From positions 946,501 through 1,010,500 of the forward strand of contig CM024191.1 of the NCBI GenBank assembly GCA_013433145.1: a DNA stretch of 64,000 nt, given 5' to 3'. Under the pieces are notes generated by a model. The model did no database searches. It worked only from the letters and a program-made list of their open reading frames with translations, and was not told where the DNA came from. Below are positions 23,901 to 36,197 of the stretch, piece by piece. The stretch comes from Ascaris suum. Lineage: Eukaryota; Nematoda; Chromadorea; Rhabditida; Ascarididae. The stretch's first letter is position 1, and every line of letters begins with the position of its first letter. The translations under genes and the position numbers were made by a program.

Positions 23901-26618
23901 TCATAAGTTAATGTTGATTCTGAATTCCACCACTTCAAAAAAAAAATCCGTATCCAATCATACTAGCGGTGATATTTTTTCCAAAAAGCAATCAATACAT
24001 GAAGGCCTTTTTTCATTTCAGGAGATTGTGGCATCGATTTCTGTAAGCGCAATGGAACTTGCGTTGAGAAGCGTGGTGGGGAATTAGCATGTGAGTGCCC
24101 GCCTGGCTCTGCGGGCAAACACTGTGAAAGGGGTGTGTGAAATATTTTTCGATTTTCTCTTCCTTATGCCTATCGATCACGTCCTTAACGAATAGCAGCC
24201 TTCTGATATTATTCAGTTGCCAATTCGGAGTCGTTCACAAGTGGCCAAAACTTAGATTTTTTTACTTCCTTAAAAGTCTGACAGGATGATGAGCATCATA
24301 TTACTTTCAACATTTCAACTCATCACGATAATCGGTTATCCAGATATCCAACGGAAATCCTCGAGCGCCTTACAAGCTTTCTTACGAAGCCAACTTCTTA
24401 CGACACAATTCTCAGCAGAGAATCGTTTTTTGACCGACCTCAGCAGCCTCTGAAATAAAGTCGATCCACAAATTTCGCGGATATTCAAGATCACTAAGCC
24501 ATTTGGAGGAGAACCCTATGTAAAGAAATTGGTGGTATATGTGCATCATCTGCATTGCCGATCAAATCATGAAACTTCACAGTCATATTAGATGTGGCTC
24601 ACGAGCTGAAACTAGCGGCCGCACACACACTCAACAGCACTCTCAATTTATAAACATTTTCCAATAGCCCTCCCCTTTTCTTTCCACTTTTTTGAATCTG
24701 TCACCGTTTTGCAGCGTCACGAGCGCTAGAAGCCTCATTATAAATGTAACCTCCCAGACTCCGCGGACCTCCTCCTCTCCCTTCGCCCTCCTAAAGAGCA
24801 CATTTGAGGATTGACAGGCATCCTTCACGTAGACTAGTGTACTGAATTCGTGAAAATTCAAACAGATTTCAGATATAGACATGCTAATATCTCAAAAATG
24901 AAGCTTCCTCATATAGACACAAGATCAAATTCTCCCACCAGCTTCCCCTGACTCGAATATAGTCCCTCCTTCCTTTACTTCTCGCCACTACACACCCATT
25001 CAGAAATTTTCGAATTGTAATTTCCTACATACCAACTTTCCTAGAATATATGTCAACTTTAGAAACTTGCAAACGCTAGCGATCGCTACGAGCCCTGAGT
25101 TTATAAGGGGAGATATACAGTGCAAATATTTGCACAAATACAACATCATCGTCACGTAACATTCTCAACAAAAGGGTAGAAACAGTACACCCGACGGGTT
25201 TAACGTATCTATTCTTCGTTTCCTTCACGAACATTTGCAATGTGTTAACAAAAGCAATTGCAAATTTCGCTTGTGTCGCTTTTGCATCTGCCATTCAAAG
25301 ATGAATGAATTGCAGAAATCAATGAGTGTAATTTCCGACGTTGCAAAAACGCGATAAAATGTATTGACAAATGGAACGACTATGAGTGCATATGCGAACC
25401 GGGCTGGATGGGCAAAAATTGCGACCGTAAGTCCTTTGTTATATTCTATACGAATGCGCTCATGCGTTTTTTTGTTGTTGCTATTGGAACTGCTGATGAA
25501 AAGGCAATGAAACATTAATCCGATACAACATTCAGCCATTCGGCATAAACGGAACCTCAAGTCTCATCCCCTCTAAAATGGACGGAAACAGAGAAAGCGA
25601 ATATGAATTTTGCAAAGTCTGAAAAGAAAGTATGACCAGGAGAACTATCCAGTGGAGGTTTCTGATGGTAGACACAACTTGCGGTCTGTTGGATGGATTT
25701 GGGCAAAAATTGTATGTGCAAACTGTGTGCAAACTCTTTCAGAATATGGAAATTCAGACCTATTTTAAAAAATGTGGGCGGATGGATGCTTGGAGGTGGG
25801 TATGCAGGGCATCTTTCAACTCAGCTCGAAGCTGGAAAATGAGCAGATTGAATTGTGCATATTCTAGGTCGCTGCGAAGCAGCACAATGAAAACAGACGA
25901 CTGTTAAGGGTGCGCATCAAGCACTTTCTTTACCATCTGTTAAGTTTCCTCAAAGACTATTGCAGCTTCAGACGAGTAGATTTCGGTAATTTTAGTAACA
26001 GTTGAGCGAAAAAATACGGGTCGATGTGATATATCTTAGACGAATGTTAATCATCCAAAAGCGCAACATCCTCACAAGGCACAACATCACATACATCGCA
26101 TTTCTTTTTTTTTTCTTCTTTGGAGAAAGTGGACGGCGAGCACTTAGATCTTCCAAAAGGCGCAATGATACACATTCTAAAAAGAGGGACTAGATGATTT
26201 TTGTGTTCGCCTTGAACTTTTTGAATTTATTCATAGAAACGTCGACGGTGCGGAGTTGCGTTGTTGTAACTGTAATTGAGAAACCACTGATCCACTTTAA
26301 TGCTCGATATGATGTTGTTGTGAAGCGTTGCAGGACCCTGCCAGGACATATACGGAAGTTGTAAGTTGTGGAAACGGCAGGGACAATGCGAACTAATGCG
26401 TGATCATACGAATTTCTTTGATAGCAATTGCGCCCTATCTTGTGGCCAATGTGAATTCATCAATTCGACAAGTAAGTGCAGTTGCTTCGCGTCGACCTCT
26501 CGTCGTTCCTATTCGTCTGTCATGCAAGGACTTCTGTACGTCTAAGACATAGACTCGCTGAATGATGCTAATTACAGTTCGTTCTTCTAGCTCAACGACG
26601 CTGGCCCCTGCAGTTTGA
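20940..26618 (+). CDS. extracellular protein with Ser/Thr/Pro spacer, four EGF repeats and an ShKT domain (5' end missing)
   Basis: Ten exons chain in phase: 20940-21055, 21181-21259, 21393-21612, 22078-22358, 22850-22975, 23611-23718, 24022-24132, 25316-25426, 26334-26471 and 26578-26618 (TGA), giving about 443 residues. Exons 1-4 encode a low-complexity Ser/Thr/Pro-rich region with a KKRR stretch at the start of exon 3. Exons 5-8 each encode one six-cysteine EGF module and are all bounded by phase-1 introns. EGF4 has EINEC and C-x-D-x4-Y-x-C, suggesting calcium binding. Exon 9 encodes an ShKT domain with six cysteines ending CALSCGQC. Exon 10 gives a short Ser/Thr tail (SSSSTTLAP). EGF modules mediate extracellular contacts; ShKT is very common in nematode secreted proteins. 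The function of this combination is unknown. The start codon and signal peptide are not found; exons 1-2 and 10 are less certain than 3-9, and the exon 4 donor (GTTCAT) is weak. An alternative acceptor at 26589-26590 would extend the end to 26702. Confidence 0.85.
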
Positions 26619-27912
26619 AAGGATATTGATCACATGTAGGTACTCAACGAGCTTAAATGGTGTGAATTATCACAATTGCGCCTTCAACCCAAATATCCCG
26701 TCATGACACCTAAAATCGATGGCGACACGTACAGCAAATGCAGTAATCCAATTCGCGCGCGGGGTCATAGAATATCACAGGAAGGTACTGAAAAACAGTT
26801 ATGCTCTCATCGCGTCTTCGCATGCGGTCGCATAGCGCGTCGCTTCCTAATTTCGACCTTTCGAAGCCTGCAAAAGTGCTGCGCATCTCTTAACTGAAGA
26901 GGGATAGAGGAAGGTCATGTATTTTTGAGGTGAGTAGTATTTTCGAAAACAGAGTGATTTCTTAGTCTTGCCCAGATTAGGCTCAGTCTTATGGAAGATG
27001 GAAACACCATAATTGCGACAATGGAAGCATTTTGCTCTCTGTTATCCATGAGCTGTCAAGACTCTCATGGTAGCAACATTTTGGAATAAAGTGTGTGCAA
27101 GCCTGATCAGGATCTTTTAAGGCTGGTAGGCCCGAGGATGTTTTTTAGGTCGTTTGCAGGCGGATCCTCCCTTCACCTTGCAGATGAGCCAGCATTTCCT
27201 GCTCGGGCTAGGAATGACCTCGCTCCCATTGCTGACTACAAAGGGAGGAGTGCTCAGTGGTGCAGCTGATGAGGCACCAATCCTCGAGTTCCGGAGTGAT
27301 TCGCTTTCGTTTGAGCGCCTCTTTGTTTACAGGGGAAATTGGTCGGGAAAAAATCCCGATTTCGATATCGTAGAATTAAGTTTGTCCTATTTCAACTGTT
27401 TCAACTGGCCTTTGCCTAAATCCAGAATTGGGATTCTCACCTTTCTTGCGCTTCATTTTTGCTCATAATGGAGGTGGGAACCATTTGTTTTGCATTCCAC
27501 AAGATCGATTCCTCATGCTTGTCAAGGCGACCGCTTCTCTCATCACCTTCCTCAACCCGTTCACTTAAATGTGTGATTAGAAAAAAAACTATGAAAAACA
27601 AATTTTTTTCATCATATCATTGCATTGCTTGGAAAGAGCGGATCCTCCCGGAGGTTAAAGCCTTATGCAGCTTTAAATTTTCACTAGCTGGCCACTGTTT
27701 ATGCATTTCCCACATCCGCAACTTCTCAGTTCTATCCAAACGGGGCGAGCACTTGATAAAACGGTTGTCCAGTCCGTCCTCACAGCAAATTATTAGTATA
27801 TTCTTGCTTGTTGGCAATAGAAACTGATAAAAGCTTGAGAAATGTGAAAAGTTTAGATTATTATTAGCGTTTGATTTGCATAATATAGTTTACAGTTCGC
27901 TCGACGAGGCCC
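26619..27912. other. interval between EGF/ShKT and nitrobindin genes
   Basis: This 1.3-kb gap is too long for a typical nematode operon spacer. It contains the 3' UTR candidate of the upstream gene and a G+C-richer block (27121-27330) preceded by a TTTGCAG acceptor-like site. In one frame that block could serve as an alternative last exon of the EGF/ShKT gene, but I could not support this strongly. Confidence 0.4.
27085..27090 (+). promoter_or_regulatory. candidate polyadenylation signal of the EGF/ShKT gene
   Basis: AATAAA followed at once by GTGTGTGC, a GT-rich downstream element, about 470 bp after the stop codon at 26618. It is the best canonical signal seen before the next gene. Confidence 0.45.
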
Positions 27913-30720
27913 ATGCCTAGCGCTTTGCTTCCTTTGGCATGGATGCTCGGTATATGGAGAACGGATGTGAATGGTTTGTTTTGTTTTCTACCATTATCAG
28001 ATGGAGAAGACTTTTGCAATGCCGAATGTAATATTTTTTTAGGACATCATATATCAGTTGTATGCAATGCAATGAACTGCAATAATTTTATTCACTGCAA
28101 TAAATAAGGCATTGCAAAGAAGTTTAGTCTAAAATCGTCTATTTGAATGAGTAAAAATTAAAAGGCAAGCTCAACTTTTAATGGAATATTTCAGTGCAAA
28201 AATTTTTTTGTAAGTGGAAAATATCAGTTACTGTTGCAACTTTCGTTGCACTGATATTTTCGTTCGACGTTTCCCTTCCATAATTCAAATGCATTGAAAG
28301 CTTTTTCTTTGTAACAATGCGTGAGTGGAGTGTTTGCCGAACTGGAACACAGCATTCGGCGTATTGCTCGAGAACTTTGTAGTCTATAAGCGAAGAAATA
28401 AAAAGCCTACTTGAATGATGTGTTTGAGTGTTGGTTCTACAAGTTCCATCTTATTTTTTGTTTGATAGCTCGACTTATTGCGTTATAAGATTGCATAGCT
28501 GAATCGTTTCTGTGAATGCGTGGAGCGTTGAAGTTGAATCATAGATAGTATTTTCGATCATCAAGAAATCTTTAAATTCTCAGCCGTGAATGGAATTGAA
28601 AAGATAAAAGCACATAAATCCAGGAACTCGAAATCGAAATCGAGTTATCGACTATCCGCTTGATTTTCGCAGCAATGGCTATGAGGAGACGCTAATGATC
28701 TCGCTTGAAGTTCCGTTAATGTTCGGTACACCAAGCATCAATTTCACGTATGCTCATTCTTAGTTTTCTGTCTGTTTCTTTCTCAAAAGCTGAATTATGA
28801 CAAAGGCAGGGGTCGAAATCGTTTCATGATGAAAGCTGATCATCCACTCTCAGAGGTAGAGTGGAGTTTGCTATCTGTTGATTTATCGTTCTCAGTTCTC
28901 TAATAGAGTCTGTTCTTGTTGAAAGTGCAGAACCATCCTTGTAGCGTCCATATCCAGATCGCCGATATGAATAAGTACGGATATGCAAGACGTTGCTTCT
29001 TGCCATGAATAGCATTAAGTTAGCCGAGCTGGAGTTTCATTATGCGTCGCCTATTCAGTTTCCTTCAGCATTGCTCTGAAGAACAACGCCTGCTCCGCCA
29101 TGGTGTCACTCCTTTTCAGTCTTTCACACTGATAAATTGGTTCCAGTCAAACAAGGATTAACATGTCATGTGATCATTATTGGCGGCTTCATCAGGGAAT
29201 ATGGCATGAATTCTGATCTAGGCTACACAATGAAAAGTTCATTAGCGGTGGCAATATTCTTTTTCAGGGATATGGCATTCAAACGTACTTCGTTGTTAAT
29301 GGGAAGAGTGATGGCGAGTTGATTTTAGGTGGTGAAGATAACCTATGCATCGGAATCATTTTTAAGTATTTACGCTAGAAACTTCCAAAACTCTATTGAA
29401 AAGGCGGATTTCGGCGAACTGGAAACGGAGATGTCGGTGCTTTTTTACAATTTTGGCAAAGTTGTTCCGATGCACAACACTCATTTTGAAAAAAAAAAAC
29501 TCGATTCTGTGCAAAGTTAAGTTCTTGCTAGATGGTGGGAGCTTCTGAAATGATCCAATATTTTAATTTTTGAGTATTTGTTCAAAAAAGGGTGTCGGAT
29601 AGACATTTGTAGATCGATTGCGATAAGCAAGACCGATCCAGAAGATCAACACGTTCTGCAAGGTTTCGTGACGATCAGGAATCGTCCCGACGAGGCGCAG
29701 CTAGTGGCTCTTAGCTCCGTCAGCAATCTGGGTAAAGACTTCCTTCTTTTCTTTCTCCACTCTCAAGAATGCTACAAAAGAATTGCAAATGCGAGAAATA
29801 TTCGACAGATAATTGTTAACTAGAACGTCGATGGTTTTAGTCATGGTAGAATTCATGTGATTTTTAGAGTAGTTTCTCATAATATTTCTACTAACGTCCT
29901 TGCTAGCGTGTTTTTTATACCGGCAATGTGAGTAAACAGCGTGAGGCTCAACAACAATAGAGTAACTGCTGTTAGGTTCGAAAATAATAAAATATTTGGA
30001 ATCATGATTGGTGAGTTTTCCGAAGGCAGTAAACATCACTAATTTGATTGAGGCTAATACTTCAGGTGTGATGATGATCGAAGAGGGTGAACTACATGGT
30101 AGTTCAGTCACACTCAAACCACGCTATCGAGTTACGCATCCATTAATCCACGACGTAATGCCCAAAGATGTATGTCGCTTTAATCGAATGGTCTCGTTCT
30201 TTCCAATCTTTGCATAGGCCGAATTGTTAGGACGACAAAAGCGATGAGCGATTAGAGAGTTCAGGGAGGGAAAGAGGGTTGGAAGTGCACAAAGAAAGCT
30301 AGAAGACTAGAATTTTGTTTTACTTGAATGCTGTTACATCACTACAAAGTAATGACAATTCAGTTAATGCCTGGCAACAGTCAGCTATTATACTGTCTAC
30401 TAGAACTGTAGTTTTCACTGAAAATTGCGTCATATTACGACTGCTATGGACGGTTGTTTCGGTCATATATTTGTCAGTATGCTTGCAAACAAAGAACTAC
30501 GAAGTGAACCGAGATTTTATTGGGAAGCGTTGTTCGTTTTCACTAATAAGTTTGGTTATGCGAGCAAATTTTGAATGGTATTGTTTTGTTACAGATGAGT
30601 CGGTCGTTCTTGAAAAATGGCGAGAAGTTATTGCAATCGGTAAGCAAGAAGAACGCTGATGGCAAAAACGAGCACATCAGTAAACATTACAAGAAAATTG
30701 TGCATATCGAATATTTATAG
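27913..30720 (+). CDS. nitrobindin-like heme-binding beta-barrel protein (THAP4 C-terminal domain family), 5 exons
   Basis: Exons 27913-27973, 28624-28747, 29613-29731, 30066-30169 and 30595-30720 join in phase (1, 2, 1, 0) into 177 residues ending in TAG. The start matches the family opening: PLAWMLGIWRTD is close to PLSWMLGTW of human THAP4, and RVIDYPLDF replaces the usual YPT strand. QGFVTIRNRPDEAQLVALSS followed by NLGVMMIEEGELHG matches the central ECGFIR...NTG...EGEV strands. The end, SRSFLKNGEKLLQSVS then NEHISKHYKKI, matches the last two strands. His163 of EHI lines up with the axial heme histidine of human and plant nitrobindins. Known family members bind ferric heme, react with NO and isomerise peroxynitrite; this activity is inferred here. 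There is no THAP zinc finger and no signal peptide, so it is probably cytosolic. A TTTACAG site 17 bases before the ATG could be a trans-splice acceptor, or mean one more upstream exon. Confidence 0.9.
28217..28261. repeat. inverted repeat able to form a two-part hairpin
   Basis: GAAAATATCAGT (28217-28228) and ACTGATATTTTC (28250-28261) are perfect complements. Inside them GCAAC (28236-28240) and GTTGC (28245-28249) form a second stem with a TTTC loop. A related arm, AATATTTCAGTGCAA, lies just upstream (28185-28199). The structure sits in intron 1 of the nitrobindin gene. Confidence 0.7.
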
Positions 30721-31104
30721 TTGTTTATTTATGCAGTTGTCTGTATTTTTTCTCTCTTGACGCAGTGAACACTCTATGAGTGAAACGTTACAAAGCATCA
30801 ACGATGAGACGAATTGCTTCTGGGCCAAATTTCTTAACTCATCATTGAAGTTGGCCATATTTATAGAAGTTCCCCTATATGTAGGCAATTTGCAATAGCC
30901 TTATTTAGTTCCATCGTTAGCCATTCTCAAAGCAGAAAAGCAAACTCCCTACAAATGAACAAAGACGATAACTTAGACAGCGAACTACTTTTGTTTGTGA
31001 ATATATGGCGAAACTGATTTTTTTAGCAACCATAATTGATATCGCATCTTCCCATATATTGAAATGAGGCAGCACTATTCCTATGTGCTGTCATCTGAGC
31101 GGTA

Positions 31105-31110
31105 AATAAA
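31105..31110 (+). promoter_or_regulatory. candidate polyadenylation signal of the nitrobindin gene
   Basis: AATAAA about 385 bp beyond the TAG at 30720, on the same strand. Transcript ends would be needed to confirm it. Confidence 0.3.
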
Positions 31111-32828
31111 GTAAATACTTTTATTTTCAAACAAGTTTTATCTTTTTTTCGAAATTTTCTCTTATTGAATTGTATCAACCGAAAAGAGTAAAAATTTAAG
31201 AATTTTTGGGTTACCTTCAGAGAATTCGATCAAATTTAGTATTTATTGATTCATTATGCTAATTCGAAGTTGTACGAGGTGGTGGGATTGTTATTAAAAC
31301 ATCTTGAAACGGACAGCAAATAGATGGACATATCGAATTCTCATTTATTTTCCCACCGATTACTTTGAAAGGGCCCACAAACCAATTGCATGAAAATACA
31401 AAAGTTTTCTTAGCGCATCGATATCATTGCTGCTGTTAATTTTAAAAAGTCCCAAAGATACAATTCCATGCCCTTTTTGCTCCAAATTCACATTTCTGAA
31501 ATACATTGCAGTGGCATTATGTCTATGCGCTTGTTGGCGTATGTCCATGCGTATGCATGTGTATGTCGGTTCGTATGTACCCGTATTATTACTTATATGG
31601 CAGTTTCGGCTTAAGAGTCACCGATTTCAGGTGCACGGTATGTAATAATATCGATTAACCACATCACAGGTGATCTCCTGTGCGAATATTCAACCGTCAC
31701 AGATGTGATATTCAACTTGAAGCTTTGAAAAGAATCTTGGTCGGTTTCCAAAACGTGTGAAAAGGGGGAATTGTTCGTGGTTTTTAAAGAACACTCGGTT
31801 CGATTAAAATATGGATGCATTATGGCGTCTGGTTGATTATCTTTGAAAGAAAAAGGTGCAATGAGCGAAATAGAAAAATTGCGCATATCGGGCCCAATCC
31901 CTCTGCACGCTTTTATACTTGTTTTTCAGATTTATTTGCTGTAATGAGATATTTTGTCTTGCAAGTTACTTTGATGCAAATTACGGCAAGTCTTAAGAGT
32001 TGCTTCCTACCATTCAACCATGACTCGTTGATGCCAACAGACCTATTCTCTCCTTTGTTCTCGCCTTGCTTCTTTCGGCTCTAATTATGTATTTCGTTAT
32101 GTTTTGTTGGTATATAAATTTTTTTCATCTCATTCATTAGTGAAATGGAATTTCTCACAATCATGCGGAATTCAAAAAGAAGCTAAGCCTGAAAGTGTTT
32201 GTTGAAAGGGTGACAAAGTTATGATCGCCAGAGTTCAATTTATTCCGTATCATGAGATGAGTGTATTTCTTTAATAGACAGAAGAAATTGAGGTTAAAGC
32301 TAGGAGTTTCAAAATGCTTCTTGAGCCAACACGGATATTATGCTTTGTTGTGTTGGAAGAGCTGCAGTACACCTTTTAGTCGTCCTTTTGTTTGTCAAAT
32401 TAGGTCAGTGAACATGGACTGATATCGGTAATGAGTGAGTTTGGTATCAGGCTTCCCGACAGATTCATTCGCATATTTGATCGACATTTATCCAATGCCA
32501 ATCGATCCATCGTCTTTGCTAGATGCGCAACAGCAATATTATAAGGCACAGAAAATCTGTTAGATACAGAATTTTCACTGATTAAACGATGGCAAGGGGA
32601 ACATAGATGCAACGAGCAGTGTAAAATGTCTTTTAGAGAGAAATTTCAATGTTTTTCGTCAGCTCATCATTTTTACATCTTCCGTGCAAACGTAATACTG
32701 ACAGCTGCAATTTTTTCATTATTTGAGAACCGGTTGCATACATTTTTCTTTGTGCAATATCTTTGATGTTTCGTCCTCAAGTGTGCATTTTTTCGCTCGC
32801 AGTTTTGCATCATGTATATAAATATGTG

Positions 32829-32964
<136 letters not shown>

Positions 32965-35900
32965 AAAAAAGGCTTACTGCAAGCATGGATAAATAAATTT
33001 TGTTTGTTTGCATGCTATACGATCAGTTTATCTGAACAGATGACGGATATAAATGCCGTGGTCATTACAGCAACGATCAAATGAAATTTGAGGTCGTCAA
33101 CGGATTTCTTTTCAAAACAAATGCTTACTGCATCTCGATGCACTATATAAGCGCATTAGAAGGACTCTGGCAGGAATATTGGCAAGCAAGATTCGCGCCA
33201 AAGGAATCGAAACAGAAAAAAACAAAATTAGGATTGAATATGCGGCGTATTCCTACTGCTGTTCTCAAGCAGTCTCAGGCTGCAAATTCGCAAAACAAAC
33301 TACAAAGCTAAGAAAATCATTTCAGAAAGCCTGATTTTTTTTCCATAACGCTCATTTTGATTTGGAAGTTTTCACCGACTTTGCTCGCCTAATCGCACAG
33401 AGTGACGCAAGAGTCTCAGAATTCGACATTTTTCTCGATTGCTTATAAGTTTTGCAAAAATACGGCTCTTTTCGCCTACCGAAATGTTTATATTAGAACT
33501 AGTGTTGAGGAGTCACTTCTTTATAGCCCTTTCTCAATAGCTTTGCTTTTAGCTTCGCAACGATAAAATTTGATGTTTACGCGACTTATGTTGGCTTCTG
33601 GCAACAGTCTGACTACTTATTGTCTAATAAGAAAACCTTCCGATGCAGATTGAACGTTGTAAGGGTCAACGACTCTTTTCGCATCGTTTTTGATTTTACA
33701 TGATGCAGTAGAATAAATGGAATTTGTGGAATAGGTAGCGGTATGTAAAAAAAAAATTGAGAAACTGCACTAAACGATGATGGCTCTGTAAAAATTAAGG
33801 CAGCAGCAGAAGTTGAAGGGCTCAGAATCTAATTGTTGAGGTGTTGTTCCAGCTCAACTTAAAACAAATGTTATTACTCACCACTTCGCCCATGTGTATT
33901 AAGAAATCGAGAATGAAAACCGCACTTCAGCAATCGCGGTTGCTGAGAATAAACAACGAAGCGACGAGGTTCACTGAACGTCGCAATGAAAGCGATAAAT
34001 CGACTTGTTTAAACGAATTCAACTATCCTCCATTTTTTGTTCACACAGCATAAACGGGCGGAAAGTGGTGGAACCGTGAAGAGCACATATTGGAAATGAA
34101 ATGAGAGTGTCAGTAAAGTTTTGCAGAAAATAAAATCAACAAAAGAATTGAACGGAGAAAAAGTGAAATTCCATTCCATGTCGTTGTAATTTAACGAATC
34201 GAAAATCTAACGATATATATTATTTCTTCGGAAATAAAGCTAACTCCATCATGCCGTCTCACATAAAATCGCTCGTATAGCATATCTATATGTGTAGTCC
34301 AAGTAAAAAAAAATTTGCAGCGATTACATATTTTATTATCGTTGGTATTATTACATTATATATATAAGAATGCAGTTCGTTAGAAAGCAAAAGTTGTCTC
34401 TGTCGATGGAGAAAAAGTGAAATATGGTAAAATTATAATTTCTCGCGAAATTTTCAAACGAATAAAAACATATAAATCATACGCTTGAAGCTCTACCATG
34501 GTATAAAGTTTTTTTTTTGCAATTTCGTCCGTTTTTCAAAATATCTCAAGAAAAAAAAAAGCGAAACAAATGAGAAAGAATGCTCAGAAATCTGCCAAGA
34601 TGTATACTTTTGTATTTCAGTCACATTAAACTATAATGGCTGCTCAAATATCCATGCACAATGAAAAAACGATGTCATGTGATTTCTCAGGATAGCCACC
34701 TACTGCGCTCGGAAAAACTAAACTTATCATATATCCGTAATAGCAACCCTCTACCGCCTCGCCCATCTCCCTCGCCCTCGCCATTGCCCGATTCCGCGCT
34801 CTGGCACAAATATGTTGTTTTCGCAATGCATTTTTGAAAAAAAAAAGCAAAAAAAAAAAAACAAATAATAAGTTCCTCTATATCAGCTTTGAGAAGCGTT
34901 TAAACTTTCGTTGTAAAAATTTACCAATTTCTATTTAAATCGATGACGAACAATACTAAGACAATTTCATTTTAATATGAGTCGCATTAATAGTGGCGGC
35001 TGTCGACAACGCATTAGTGGAGCGGTATTTGCCAATATAGCTTGCGTTATACGTGAATCTTCCTCGTCATCGCTTTCAAAAGTGGACAAAAGTTTTGCAG
35101 CTCACTGAAAATCACATTGTCTAACGTTGATCATAGTTGTTTTCAAGAGAAAATCTCAAAAAAAAAAGAGATTCCATTATATTTTTCAAATGAGTTGAAA
35201 ATTTCAGAAATTGTAACGTATCGTTATAAAATATATTTGAGGAATAAAATATATTCAATGATTCGCTTATGGTATAATATGAATATTTGCATATATGAAC
35301 TATCTCCACTTTTTTTCATTTGATATGAGTCTTAAATAAACAAACATTTTGAAGATTATAAATAATTTAGCGCACAACTTTAAAAAAGTAATCAAAGAAT
35401 CATGTGGTAAAGAAGCTCTGACGATCGGTTTTTCCACGAATTTGAAATCTTTTATAAATTTGCAAAACAAAAAAGGGACGTACGCGATGCCCGCATGCAC
35501 AGAGCACTCGCAGAGTTCACCAGCGCCGCCTTTCCAATTAATCGTTTTAGCGCATTTCTTTAGCGTTTTCTTCGTTTGATTTTCTTGAAGCAATGGCTGG
35601 CACCTAAATATCTATGAGATTTTCGAGTGGCAAAATGAGGGAAGATGAATCTACACTTGAAGAGGATTGGTTGATGAAGATGGAGAAGGATAGACTGGGC
35701 ACTTTCAGTTGAGCACGTTATACTCCAGCAATAACGAGAAAATATGTCAGCGGTACTGAAAGTAAATGCTGAAAATGGGCTAATAATAAGAACGTTTCAA
35801 CCATTAAAGTGTTTTGAGCGATATTGTGAAACATTTGCCCCCGGTTTCAACAGCGCAGCACGAAATAATAACTGCAATAACTTTCCAGACATTTTTTTAA

Positions 35901-36197
35901 AATTATTTGTCCACACAGGAACTACTTTATAAATATTTGCCCTCCTCACTTTCTAACTTCGAATCCCTTCAATTTTAGGTATCAGTAAAATAAGGGTTAG
36001 GAACCTGCGAAGAATGAAGCAATAACCTTTGAGATACAGAACTAAGAGTGACAGATTTTTCGAGTTTGGAATCTTTTTGCACGATGAGGAGACCGTTGAC
36101 AGTAACGCTATTTCCCGGTATCAGTTGAATGAATACACAAACTACTGTCGAAGAAACCGTAAGAACTTCAAATTTCTGGTGCGGCTCGTAACTAAAG

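Noticed and set aside
29701..30117. 138-codon frame on the - strand
   Set aside because: It overlaps nitrobindin exons 3 and 4 on the opposite strand and has no protein-like composition.
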